From positions 20,531 to 84,530 of the forward strand of contig CALTWF010000012.1 of the NCBI GenBank assembly GCA_943912755.1: a stretch of 64,000 bases of DNA, given 5' to 3'. Source of the DNA: an uncultured Pseudomonas sp. (GTDB lineage: Bacteria > Pseudomonadota > Gammaproteobacteria > Pseudomonadales > Pseudomonadaceae). The translations under genes were made by a program, and so were the position numbers. Positions 34,254-41,617 of the stretch are shown one piece after another; the first letter of the stretch is position 1; every line of letters starts with the position of its first letter. The notes under the pieces are model-generated. The model was not told the origin of the DNA. It made no database searches and saw nothing but the letters and a program-made list of their open reading frames with translations.

Positions 34254-34861
34254 GGCTGCTGCTCCTGTACCACCTGCTGCCCCAAGGCATTCAGGCGCAG
34301 TGCAACGTCGATTTCGGTATCCAGCTCTGCGCCGCTCAGCCATTCATCACCTCGCACCACCAGCAGGTCAGCATCAGGGTCTTCTATGCGATCCTTGTCG
34401 CGCAGCCACCGGTACCGCTTGGCGTCGGCAACCATGCGAACGTGATCGTCGATGCTGAAGGTGGGGCCGTTGGTGTCGACAAGGGCTGGCGCTAGCTTGT
34501 CGAGCAGCAGCCAGATGGCTTCCATTGCATCCCGCGACTCCTGCCACATCTGTTCAGAAGGGTCGCCGCCGTGCGCCAGCACCGCATCCAGGCCGCCGCA
34601 CTTCGTGTTGATCCGCTGCAACAGCTCGAGCATCTCGCGGGCATGGGCGGCCAGGGCCGGGTGACAGCCAAGGGCCTGGTAGTGAAGTTCAGCCTGCCGC
34701 TCCAGGTCTACTTGCAGATCGCCCTCGGCGGCGCCGGCAATGACGGCCAGGCCGCGACCGGCGGAGACGTGTGCCCCTGCCTGGACGAACGGAAGGACAT
34801 GATCCAAGCTGCCGCCCTCGACGGCGCGCAGCACCAGTGTGATGCGGTCAGGCTGCGTCAT
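34250..34861 (-). CDS. Phage protein of the left operon, unknown
   Basis: 203 residues from ATG 34859-34861, preceded by GGGAG. Mostly helical and acidic. The C-terminal part has MVADAKRYRWLRDKD, a motif seen in several Pseudomonas phage hypothetical proteins. It overlaps the CsrA-like gene by 14 bases. Function unknown. Confidence 0.65.
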   Translation of the reverse strand: MTQPDRITLVLRAVEGGSLDHVLPFVQAGAHVSAGRGLAVIAGAAEGDLQVDLERQAELHYQALGCHPALAAHAREMLELLQRINTKCGGLDAVLAHGGDPSEQMWQESRDAMEAIWLLLDKLAPALVDTNGPTFSIDDHVRMVADAKRYRWLRDKDRIEDPDADLLVVRGDEWLSGAELDTEIDVALRLNALGQQVVQEQQP

Positions 34862-35168
34862 GGCCGTTCTCCCGATCCCAGGCCTTTTGCTCTGCCGCTT
34901 CGTCAGCCAGAAGCTGGCGCCACTCTTCCTCGATACGGTTCGCATATAGCGGCAGCGGCGCGCCCTTCGGCGCCTCCGTCTCGACTGCCTGCCCTGACTT
35001 CGACAGGCCGGCCGCCTTGCGCTCGGCGATTTCGGAGCGATCTACAGCAACACCTTTCGGCGCTTCGATACCGAGGCGCACTTGGTATCCGCTAACGCCG
35101 ATGACCACCACCGTGGTGTCATGGCCGATCTTGATGGATTCGCCGATGCGGCGAGTGAGAATCAACAT
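34848..35168 (-). CDS. CsrA/RsmA-like RNA-binding protein with C-terminal extension
   Basis: 106 residues from ATG 35166-35168, with AAGGAG in good position. Residues 1-47 follow CsrA: MLILTRRIGE, beta strands with VVVIGVSGYQVRLGI, and VAVDRSEI holding Arg44; Leu4, Arg6 and Arg44, which contact RNA GGA motifs, are all present. Host RsmA is about 62 residues; here a further ~55 residues form a charged tail. Such a protein could bind host or phage mRNAs and change quorum, secretion or lysogeny control. Located in the left operon behind the repressor operators. Confidence 0.85.
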   Translation of the reverse strand: MLILTRRIGESIKIGHDTTVVVIGVSGYQVRLGIEAPKGVAVDRSEIAERKAAGLSKSGQAVETEAPKGAPLPLYANRIEEEWRQLLADEAAEQKAWDRENGHDAA

Positions 35169-35259
35169 GGTCAAGCTCCTTTCTTTGGGCAAGCCGAAGG
35201 CCTGCCGCGGTTGTTGGCTTTCGCAAAAATTAGGGTTGGATCAGGTCAGGCGGCTGGTG

Positions 35260-35658
35260 TCACGCCATCGCCAAGGCGCACTCGGCGCGCCGGTGGATTC
35301 GGGTTTCGGCGATCTTGCGCTCGCCGCCGTTACCTCCACGGCGCACACGAAGTGCAAGGTCATCAGCCAGCATGCCGTTGATCACCAAAACCAGAGCCAG
35401 GGCGGTCGCAGCGGGGCTGATGACGCCACGCCTGAACGCCTCAGCAACCAACGCAGCGCGACGGGTAACGCCCCACTTGGTGCCCAGCGCGACCAGGCGT
35501 TTCTTCACGCCGTCTTCACTGATGCCCAAGGCTCGGGCAGCTTCTTTGCCCGAAGCGCCACCAGCTATCGCCAGCAAGCACTCAAGTTCGCGCGGGGCTG
35601 CGCCATGACCAAGCAGGCCTTGCCAGTTGCCAATGGTGATTGAGGTTGCTTTGGTCAT
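35260..35658 (-). CDS. LuxR/GerE-type HTH phage protein
   Basis: 132 residues from ATG 35656-35658 with AAGGAG upstream. The segment PRELECLLAIAGGASGKEAAR-type HTH (residues ~24-75, with ALGISEDGVKKRL) resembles the C-terminal DNA-binding domain of LuxR regulators but has no receiver or sensor domain. A predicted repressor operator lies 29 bases upstream. Probable transcription regulator of the left arm. Confidence 0.7.
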   Translation of the reverse strand: MTKATSITIGNWQGLLGHGAAPRELECLLAIAGGASGKEAARALGISEDGVKKRLVALGTKWGVTRRAALVAEAFRRGVISPAATALALVLVINGMLADDLALRVRRGGNGGERKIAETRIHRRAECALAMA

Positions 35659-35686
35659 GGTGGTGCTCCTTGCTGTGTTGGAGAAA

Positions 35687-35703
35687 GTAAACAATATGTT
35701 TAT
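35687..35703. promoter_or_regulatory. Predicted repressor operator in front of the left operon
   Basis: GTAAAC-AATAT-GTTTAT, an inverted repeat with 5-base spacer that matches the operator between repressor and cro (ATAAAC-GTATT-GTTTAT). A further half-site GTTTAC is at 35723-35728. Confidence 0.7.
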
Positions 35704-35742
35704 TTTGTCGTCAACACATTTTGTTTACTCCATTTTCCAGGC

Positions 35743-35766
35743 CAAAAAAAACCGCCTTTCGGCGGC
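35743..35766 (-). terminator. Terminator of the repressor gene
   Basis: On the minus strand stem CCGCC/GGCGG (loop GAAA) followed by a run of eight T. It lies about 20 bases after the repressor stop at 35787. Confidence 0.85.
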
Positions 35767-35786
35767 GATTTTTAGTTGGGAGAGGA

Positions 35787-36536
35787 TCAGCTCCACTTGA
35801 GGGATTCAGGTGTCAGCACATGTCGTGGAATCTTTGCATCAACGATGGTGCCGATCATTTCCCACCCTTCCTTGTATACCTTCATCGGAAAGTCAGGATT
35901 GAGGGGCTTGAGGTACCAGTCTCCTGCATCAATGACGAGCTGCTTAAATGTTGCCTCATTAAGCTCTGTGATCCTCACCAGAACATACTGGCCAGCGCGC
36001 GGGGTGACGTCTGGCGATACAAGAATGAGGTAGCCCTCGGGGAAGGTTATTCCAGAGGGGCTCGTCATAGAGGAGTCTCTAACGCTGAGCCAAAAAGCGT
36101 TCATACCTGCATCGGCATCGGACGTATGGCGCAGACGATCATCATAGTCCGTCAGCTCACGGTCAGCCAAAGGTCCACCAGCAAGGTCCCAGGAGATTTC
36201 TGGGTAAGAAAATGAATAGGTCGACCTGCGGGTGCGTCCAATATTTTCCCTTCTTCGCCACTCCTCTAGCTGAGCCGGACTCATGCCTTGGAGGTCTTCG
36301 TAGCCATCCTCGCTCAGGCCTTCATTCCTAGGGAGCCCTCCACCGCTCTCAAGCCACTCGGGATTGACCTTTAAAACCTTGGAGGCGGGTAGTAAGTAGC
36401 GCCCAGGCAAGCCTCTCCCAAACCAATTGTTCAGGGTCTGCGGGGAAATGCTGAGAGCAGATGCGAACTCGCGCGCGGTCATGCCCATGGCTTGCATAGC
36501 AGTGCGAAGCCTAGAGCCGGAATGGTCTTTTTTCAT
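35787..36536 (-). CDS. Phage repressor (S24/LexA-type, CI-like)
   Basis: 249 residues from ATG 36534-36536; an earlier ATG at 36591-36593 overlaps the cro-side region and is less likely. The N-terminus holds an HTH (MTAREFASALSISPQTLNNW). The C-terminal S24 domain has a cleavage site Ala119-Gly120, catalytic Ser156 (DSSM) and Lys198 (FKQL). The protein should bind the RTAAAC-N5-GTTTAY operators and undergo RecA-stimulated cleavage on DNA damage. It is divergent from the cro-like gene. Confidence 0.9.
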   Translation of the reverse strand: MKKDHSGSRLRTAMQAMGMTAREFASALSISPQTLNNWFGRGLPGRYLLPASKVLKVNPEWLESGGGLPRNEGLSEDGYEDLQGMSPAQLEEWRRRENIGRTRRSTYSFSYPEISWDLAGGPLADRELTDYDDRLRHTSDADAGMNAFWLSVRDSSMTSPSGITFPEGYLILVSPDVTPRAGQYVLVRITELNEATFKQLVIDAGDWYLKPLNPDFPMKVYKEGWEMIGTIVDAKIPRHVLTPESLKWS

Positions 36537-36563
36537 GGTTGGGCAGTTTACAGGGGTTGCGCT

Positions 36564-36589
36564 GTTTATGTGATAAACGTATTGTTTAT
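36564..36589. promoter_or_regulatory. Operator region between repressor and cro
   Basis: GTTTAT-GTG-ATAAAC (36564-36578) overlaps ATAAAC-GTATT-GTTTAT (36573-36589), three half-sites in all, plus GTTTAC at 36546. It includes the start region of the longest cro frame, so that frame's first ATG (36592) is probably not used. Confidence 0.75.
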
Positions 36590-36618
36590 TCATGGCTCGA
36601 ATTGCACCCGGAGTGTTT

Positions 36619-36912
36619 ATGACCCTTTCACCCCTAGATACGGCGATCGCTCAGGTTGGTTCAGGCGCCGCCCTGGCTAAAGCTGTTGGGGTATCCCCTA
36701 TGGCTGTTTCACATTGGAAGGTCCGGGGGGTTCCTGCTAGACACGTTTTGCAAATCGAGTCAGTGACTGGGGTTACTCGTCATGAGCTCAGGCCAGACCT
36801 TTACCCAGAAGCTCCGCCGACCATGCCGCAAACGATACCTCCAACTACCACTCCGCACAGCTCCACTGCGGTGGCTGTGAATTCATCCAGTGCCGGAAGT
36901 AGGGCTGTATGA
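36619..36912 (+). CDS. Cro/YdaS-like phage regulator
   Basis: 97 residues from ATG 36619, chosen over 36592 because GGAG lies 7 bases upstream and the other site overlaps the operator. A YdaS-type HTH is visible (DTAIAQVGSGAALAKAVGVS... AVSHWKVRGVP). The C-terminal part is Pro/Thr/Ser-rich. Divergent from the repressor gene; likely blocks repressor synthesis in the lytic phase. Confidence 0.75.
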   Translation: MTLSPLDTAIAQVGSGAALAKAVGVSPMAVSHWKVRGVPARHVLQIESVTGVTRHELRPDLYPEAPPTMPQTIPPTTTPHSSTAVAVNSSSAGSRAV

Positions 36913-37253
36913 ATTTCCAGGTCTGTTTGCCACCTTACGCGAGCCGGCTGGATCACGGACCATCGATCACTACCGTCACAGCACCATTTAAGTGTTTTCG
37001 CATGCGAAATCTTTTTAGGGGCGATGGGCCTTCTTTAAACCCGATTAAAAGCCAAGGCCGGCGCGCATCAAAAATAATTCACTTCAGAGCACGCATAGCC
37101 CGGGATTTAGGGCAGTGCCCACCCACTATTGGTATGACTTGCAGTTTTGGGAGATGTGATATGTACGCGCAAACATCTATTCGCCAGGCCCGCCCAGGGC
37201 AGGCAATGACCCTCTCAGGGGAGGGGGTTGCACATTTTGTGTTCCGTGGATGA
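36909..37253 (+). CDS. Uncertain ORF after cro
   Basis: 114 residues if read from ATG 36909, which overlaps the cro stop (ATGA). Codon use is unlike its neighbours (low third-position GC) and no domain is recognised. An internal ATG at 37161 with GGGAG upstream would give only 30 residues and could be the real product. The stretch also includes a perfect palindrome at 36996-37009, so some of it may be regulatory rather than coding. Confidence 0.3.
   Translation: MNFQVCLPPYASRLDHGPSITTVTAPFKCFRMRNLFRGDGPSLNPIKSQGRRASKIIHFRARIARDLGQCPPTIGMTCSFGRCDMYAQTSIRQARPGQAMTLSGEGVAHFVFRG
36996..37009. repeat. 14-bp perfect palindrome TTTCGCATGCGAAA
   Basis: Perfect inverted repeat followed by ATCTTTTTAGG, in an AT-richer stretch. 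It could be an operator for a dimeric regulator or a short terminator-like hairpin; nothing else supports either. Confidence 0.5.
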
Positions 37254-37284
37254 TAGGGATTACCCAAATCCAGGGCACAAAAAA

Positions 37285-37312
37285 CCCGGCTTCGCAGGCC
37301 GGGCTTCTTAAC
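37285..37312 (+). terminator. Terminator-like hairpin before DUF3077-like genes
   Basis: CCCGGC / GCCGGG with a 7-base loop, then CTTCTTAA, and A-tract on the other side. May be an early terminator (tR-like). Confidence 0.65.
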
Positions 37313-37364
37313 CAGCTCCTTGCAGGGAGCCTTTTGTGAATCTTCGTCTGTGGAGGACGATTTC

Positions 37365-37697
37365 ATGCACCCGGAAAATAACACCCCGCCATCACCGGCG
37401 CAACCCACCCTCACTGCCGAGATCGGCTTCTTTGAAGCGCCAATCGATAACAGAGGCTTTCAGTTGCTAAGCGTCGCGCCTGGGTCGAACGCAGAAGATG
37501 CACTGCGCGCGGCCCGCACGCTTGCTTCAGGCCTGAGTCAGATTTCCCGCCACATTCACGACAGCGTGAACATGGGCGAGCTTGTGTGTTGCGACGGAAT
37601 GGCGGCGCTCAGCTTCTTGGGAGAGACCGTCAGCGCACTGGTTTGGTCGGTTGAAAAGAGCGTTGCTTCCGCCGCCGGCCGCGGAGGTGAGCAATGA
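37365..37697 (+). CDS. DUF3077-like phage protein
   Basis: 110 residues from ATG 37365 with GGAGG upstream. The pattern LLSVAPGSNAEDALRAARTLASG, then a helical part with a conserved-looking SFLGETVSALV, resembles small DUF3077 proteins common in Pseudomonas genomes and phages. Overlaps the next gene by 4 bases. Function unknown. Confidence 0.6.
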   Translation: MHPENNTPPSPAQPTLTAEIGFFEAPIDNRGFQLLSVAPGSNAEDALRAARTLASGLSQISRHIHDSVNMGELVCCDGMAALSFLGETVSALVWSVEKSVASAAGRGGEQ

Positions 37698-37963
37698 CTT
37701 CCACTCCCAGGACCGTTGGCCACCCCTTCGCTACCCAAGGCTTGCATGACGTGCTGGAGGCTCTGAACGGCATTCCGCTCCACGAATCTCTTGATGCCGC
37801 GACCGACCGCCTTGAGGCTGTTGTTGCCGGTCTTCGCGACCTGATGCAAGAGCCTACCGTGAGCCATCGCGCCACCTTGATCTACTTCGCCGCCGATACC
37901 GCGCTCGCGCTGTGTTATGCCGCCCATGCCGGCGTAGATCCAGAGCAGGGAGGTGCGGCATGA
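37694..37963 (+). CDS. Small helical phage protein (related to DUF3077-like neighbour)
   Basis: 89 residues, overlapping both neighbours by 4 bases (ATGA). The order of helices is like that of the gene before it: a central helix with LEAVVAGLRDLMQ and a later ATLIYFAADTALALCY. Possibly a diverged copy. Function unknown. Confidence 0.6.
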   Translation: MTSTPRTVGHPFATQGLHDVLEALNGIPLHESLDAATDRLEAVVAGLRDLMQEPTVSHRATLIYFAADTALALCYAAHAGVDPEQGGAA

Positions 37964-38460
37964 CCTTTCCATCGACTATCGCGGACGTAGCAGATTGCGC
38001 CGAGTTCCAGCTTCTTGCTGCCAAGAGCTATCTGGAGTGGGCCACAGCCATCGCTCGCGCTATTCACATCAGCCACGTACACGATGGTGGTCGCAGCGCC
38101 GCGGCGCTTTCCGACTTGGCCAAGTATCTCGACGACTCCAATTTTGGAGGCATTGACGCCGAGATCGAGAGGTTCCAGCAGCTTCAAGTAACCCCCGCGC
38201 CACAGAAGCCTATGGCAGTAAAACGTGGCGCACCTTCGATTGATGGTCCGTCTGCCACCATCGGTGAGCGCCTTGCGCTGGCTCGCGCATGGGCCGGACT
38301 TACTCAAGCTAAGTTGGCGAAGATTGCCGGCGTCGAACAGACGTCGATCTCGATGCTCGAGGCTGGCCATACCCAGCGCACCACCTACCTGGCTGAGCTG
38401 GCCCGGGGATGCGGAGTAAGTGCGGACTGGCTCGCGTTCGGGCCGGAGGTGTCGACATGA
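37960..38460 (+). CDS. XRE-type HTH phage regulator
   Basis: 166 residues from ATG 37960. The N-terminal ~95 residues are helical with no family recognised. The C-terminal part (residues ~105-160) is an XRE HTH: IGERLALARAWAGLTQAKLAK, VEQTSISMLEAG. Overlaps the antirepressor gene by 4 bases. Probably controls early transcription. Confidence 0.78.
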   Translation: MTFPSTIADVADCAEFQLLAAKSYLEWATAIARAIHISHVHDGGRSAAALSDLAKYLDDSNFGGIDAEIERFQQLQVTPAPQKPMAVKRGAPSIDGPSATIGERLALARAWAGLTQAKLAKIAGVEQTSISMLEAGHTQRTTYLAELARGCGVSADWLAFGPEVST

Positions 38461-39218
38461 GCCTTATGCCGTTCAGCTTTAAAGGTGTCCCTGTTCGCGT
38501 CATCACCGACGAGAACGGCGAGCCTTGGTTTGTGGGCAAGGATGTTTGCTCTCTGCTCGGCTATGCCGACACTACCAATGCCATGAAGCAGCATTGCCGT
38601 GGGGTGGTGAAATACCACCCCATCCTCGACAGCCTTGGACGCACCCAGGAGGCTCGCATCCTCTCTGAGGGTGACACGCTTCGCCTGATCGTCAACAGCA
38701 TCATGCCGGCCGCTCAAGAGTTCGAGGCCTGGGTGTTCGATGAAGTGCTTCCGACCATCCGCCGCACCGGCTCTTACCAGCGTCCCATGACCCAGGCTGA
38801 GCTGATCGCTGCGAGTGCGAACCAGTTGGTGGCCATCGAGCGCCAGCAGGCCGCCCACCAGGTGGCACTGGAACGCGTCGAGCACCGGGTGGAGGAACTC
38901 AGCCATACGATGGTGTGGGACCACTGCCCGCAGAACTGTCAGTCGCTCACTCGCATCAAGGAAACGATGCTCAAGCGCCACGGCCTGTCTGGCGCTGTCG
39001 TCGATTACGTGCTCAAGGTCTGGCCCAACCAGCCAAACCCGGCGGGGATGGTGCGCAACGGCCATGAGGAAGCTCTCGGCTCGCAGTACCTGGTCTGGTC
39101 GAAAAGCCACGTCACCGCCGCCTTCCATCGCTTCGTTTCCGAATCCACGATGGTCACCGCGACTCAGGCCACCCACCCATATTTCGAGGGCCGGTTCCGC
39201 TTGGTCCAGAAGGCTTAA
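38457..39218 (+). CDS. Phage antirepressor with Bro-N domain
   Basis: 253 residues from ATG 38457. The Bro-N domain occupies residues ~1-105 (VRVITDENGEPWFVGKDV, AMKQHCRGVVKY, EFEAWVFDEVLPTIRRTGSY). The C-terminal half has a coiled coil (ALERVEHRVEEL) and a domain with FVSE-type ending. Such proteins bind or displace repressors and control lysogeny. Placed in the rightward early operon. Confidence 0.85.
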   Translation: MSLMPFSFKGVPVRVITDENGEPWFVGKDVCSLLGYADTTNAMKQHCRGVVKYHPILDSLGRTQEARILSEGDTLRLIVNSIMPAAQEFEAWVFDEVLPTIRRTGSYQRPMTQAELIAASANQLVAIERQQAAHQVALERVEHRVEELSHTMVWDHCPQNCQSLTRIKETMLKRHGLSGAVVDYVLKVWPNQPNPAGMVRNGHEEALGSQYLVWSKSHVTAAFHRFVSESTMVTATQATHPYFEGRFRLVQKA

Positions 39219-39220
39219 TC

Positions 39221-39826
39221 ATGAGCAACGTACTGAATTTCCCAGAACCAGCTGAGATTGAGGCGATCAGCGAGGAGGCCTTTCGCAAGTACTCCGACGC
39301 CGCCCTGCTACTGAAGTGCTTCGAGGTCATCAAGGACACGCTCGACGTGATCAATGAGCCCGAGTACTCCATCGAGAAGGAGGACGAGACCCACATCGAC
39401 CTGATACGGGCCTTCTACGCGCTCAAGGTGCTGTTCGCCCGCAAGACAGGTCATGACGCGGCTGTCATCGCCCAGGACCACTGGGAGGCCATGGGGCGGC
39501 ATTTGCTGGAAGGCGCACCTTTCCCAGATCAGGCGATTCCGATCGCTGGCGCGTTCATCAGTCCGACCCCGCCTGATGGGTACAGCCATCTGAGCAACCT
39601 GGAACTGGCCTGCGCAGCGTTCAACGCGGCGGACAAAGTCAGGCTTGGCACCAACGCGACCCTGGCTGCGGACAACGCGCAGATAACAGCAACGGTTTCT
39701 GTTGAGGCAATCAACGCCACGACCGCGCTCGGCATCCTTGTGCGGCGTCTCGCTGGTGGCTCGCTGAACCACCTCGGGCAGCACGGCCTAATGGTCACAG
39801 GCACTGGATCGGAGACTCTCCAATGA
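39221..39826 (+). CDS. Phage protein of the early operon, unknown
   Basis: 201 residues. Acidic and helical N-terminus, Ala/Thr-rich C-terminal part. Its stop overlaps the next start by 4 bases. No family recognised. Confidence 0.6.
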   Translation: MSNVLNFPEPAEIEAISEEAFRKYSDAALLLKCFEVIKDTLDVINEPEYSIEKEDETHIDLIRAFYALKVLFARKTGHDAAVIAQDHWEAMGRHLLEGAPFPDQAIPIAGAFISPTPPDGYSHLSNLELACAAFNAADKVRLGTNATLAADNAQITATVSVEAINATTALGILVRRLAGGSLNHLGQHGLMVTGTGSETLQ

Positions 39827-40053
39827 CCACGACCCCGAACCCCACCCAGGCGCTCCACCAGCGTGCTGGCGCAACGGTCATCAACGGGCCATGGCCAGCC
39901 TACACCCAGTTCAAGGGCCTTCCAGAGCTCGAGCGCTGGACGATCTACGAACTGGCCAAGGCTGGTCGGATGACAAAGGACGACCAAGGCAATGTGTCGA
40001 GCGAAACCTACAACGCTTTCGTGTGCCGCATTACGGGAGAGCTTGATCTGTGA
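39823..40053 (+). CDS. Small phage protein, unknown
   Basis: 76 residues, overlapping the previous and next genes by 4 bases. Contains a helical stretch (LPELERWTIYELAKAGR). Position before the initiator gene suggests a role in replication, but nothing in the sequence proves it. Confidence 0.55.
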   Translation: MTTTPNPTQALHQRAGATVINGPWPAYTQFKGLPELERWTIYELAKAGRMTKDDQGNVSSETYNAFVCRITGELDL

Positions 40054-40838
40054 GCATCATTCGCGCGCCTCGTCCCGAGGCCAATTTTTACATGCTGAAC
40101 AAGGCGATTAGCGACGATCCCCGGCTTAGCTGGGCTGCCCGTGGGTTGCTGATCTACCTGCTGGGCAAACCTGACCACTGGAAGGTATCTCCCGCGCACC
40201 TGCGAGGCGAGACAGCGGGCTCAGCGAAGCCAACCGGCCGCGACGGCATCTACGGCCTGCTGGACGAGTTGATCAGCGCCGGATACGTGCGCCGTGAGCA
40301 GCCACGAAGTGAGTCGGGCGTGCTCGGCGAAGTCACCTACCTGGTGTCTGAAACACCGCTTCCGGATTCACCGTATCCGGCTGAACCGCTTCCGGCTGGA
40401 CCGCATCCGGCAAATCCGACACTAGTAAGTATTGAAGGTAAGCAAGTACTGAAAAAACCAGCAAGGACTGAAAAACCCTCGTGCAACTCGGGAGAGTCGG
40501 CTGTTGAGTTTGAGCGGTTCTGGAGGCTGTACCCGCGAAAGGTCGGGAAGGACAAGGCCGAAAAGGCCTGGGCAAAGCTCAAGGTAGACACAGGCCTGTT
40601 TGACCGCATGGGAATAGCTCTGGCTGCCTGGCGCAAGTCTCCTGACTGGACCAAGGATGGCGGTCAGTTCATTCCGCACGCAGCTACGTGGCTGAACGGC
40701 AAGCGCTGGGATGACGAGCTGCCAACTGCTGGCGCGCATCTCCAATCCCCACACCTAGACCTGGACCAGATCGACCACGAGGAAGGCCTTGAGCGCCAGC
40801 CCGATGGCTCCTACCGCATTGCGAGGCAGCACCCATGA
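40050..40838 (+). CDS. O-like replication initiator (helix-turn-helix) with internal iterons
   Basis: 262 residues. The N-terminal winged-helix part (ARGLLIYLLGKPDHWKVSPAH, then GRDGIYGLLDELISAGYV) resembles phage O/DnaT-like initiators. In the middle the residues PLPDS PYPAE PLPAG PHPAN form four pentapeptide repeats, encoded by the DNA iterons described separately. The C-terminal domain (FWRLYPRKVGKDKAEKAW, WLNGKRWDDEL) is the usual interaction domain for the helicase loader. Overlaps the DnaC-like gene by 4 bases. Confidence 0.85.
   Translation: MSIIRAPRPEANFYMLNKAISDDPRLSWAARGLLIYLLGKPDHWKVSPAHLRGETAGSAKPTGRDGIYGLLDELISAGYVRREQPRSESGVLGEVTYLVSETPLPDSPYPAEPLPAGPHPANPTLVSIEGKQVLKKPARTEKPSCNSGESAVEFERFWRLYPRKVGKDKAEKAWAKLKVDTGLFDRMGIALAAWRKSPDWTKDGGQFIPHAATWLNGKRWDDELPTAGAHLQSPHLDLDQIDHEEGLERQPDGSYRIARQHP
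40355..40414. repeat. Four 15-bp iterons inside the initiator gene (probable phage origin)
   Basis: Tandem units of 15 bp start at 40355, 40370, 40385 and 40400 with consensus ACCGYWTCCGGMTNN. An AT-richer stretch with repeated CTGAAAAA follows (40427-40480). This is the same layout as the lambda origin, which lies inside gene O. Confidence 0.8.
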
Positions 40839-41617
40839 ACGACTTCATCCTGAAAACTCAGCGCGCAATCTGCGCTGATCACGACGGCTACGACGCCAAG
40901 CTGGTGGAGCAGTTCGCCGGCCCAGCGATCTGGACTGGTTGCCCGCGCTGCGAGTTTGATGCGCGCCATTCAAGCGACCAGCAGTTGCGCCAACAAGCAA
41001 TGGAGCTGTTGGACAGCCGCACCACCAACGCGCTGTTGATGGCGAGCAACGTTCAGCCTCGATTCCGCGGGCTTGGCTTTGACAGCTACCGCACAGACTT
41101 CGCCCCCGGCGAACAGCCTGGCGTGCTGGCGCGCTGTCGTGAGTATGCCGATAACTTCGACCAGAACTGGGAAGCGGGCCGCTCGCTTATCCTGCTGGGC
41201 ACCATGGGCACCGGGAAGACACACCTGGTATCTGCGATCATCCAGGCAGTGATCCAGTCGGATGCGCTGGGTGGTGCCAGCGCCCTGTACACCACTGCCT
41301 CGGACATCATCCGGAGTGTCAAGGAGACGTTTGGAAAGTCAGGCCGCAGCGAGGCCGAGGTCTACGCCGATCTGTGTGGCCTCGACCTGCTGGTGGTGGA
41401 CGAGGTGGGCGCGCAGCACGGTACTGATTTCGAGCGGCAGGTTATCTTCGAAGTGATCAACGGCAGGTACGGCAGGAAGCTCCCCACCCTCATGGTCAGC
41501 AACCTGAGCCTGCCAGACGTGCGCAAGTTCATCGGCGATCGCGTGGTCGACCGCCTGTGCGATAACGGAGGCGAGGTGCTGTTGCTGCGCTGGAAGTCTG
41601 TGCGGGGTGCAGCATGA
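40835..41617 (+). CDS. DnaC-like helicase loader (AAA+)
   Basis: 260 residues. An N-terminal part with a CPRCEF Cys pair is followed by the AAA+ core: Walker A GTMGTGKT, Walker B LLVVDEVG and a sensor region LMVSNLSL. It should load the phage helicase encoded by the next gene onto the origin. The gene overlaps the next start by 4 bases. Confidence 0.88.
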   Translation: MNDFILKTQRAICADHDGYDAKLVEQFAGPAIWTGCPRCEFDARHSSDQQLRQQAMELLDSRTTNALLMASNVQPRFRGLGFDSYRTDFAPGEQPGVLARCREYADNFDQNWEAGRSLILLGTMGTGKTHLVSAIIQAVIQSDALGGASALYTTASDIIRSVKETFGKSGRSEAEVYADLCGLDLLVVDEVGAQHGTDFERQVIFEVINGRYGRKLPTLMVSNLSLPDVRKFIGDRVVDRLCDNGGEVLLLRWKSVRGAA

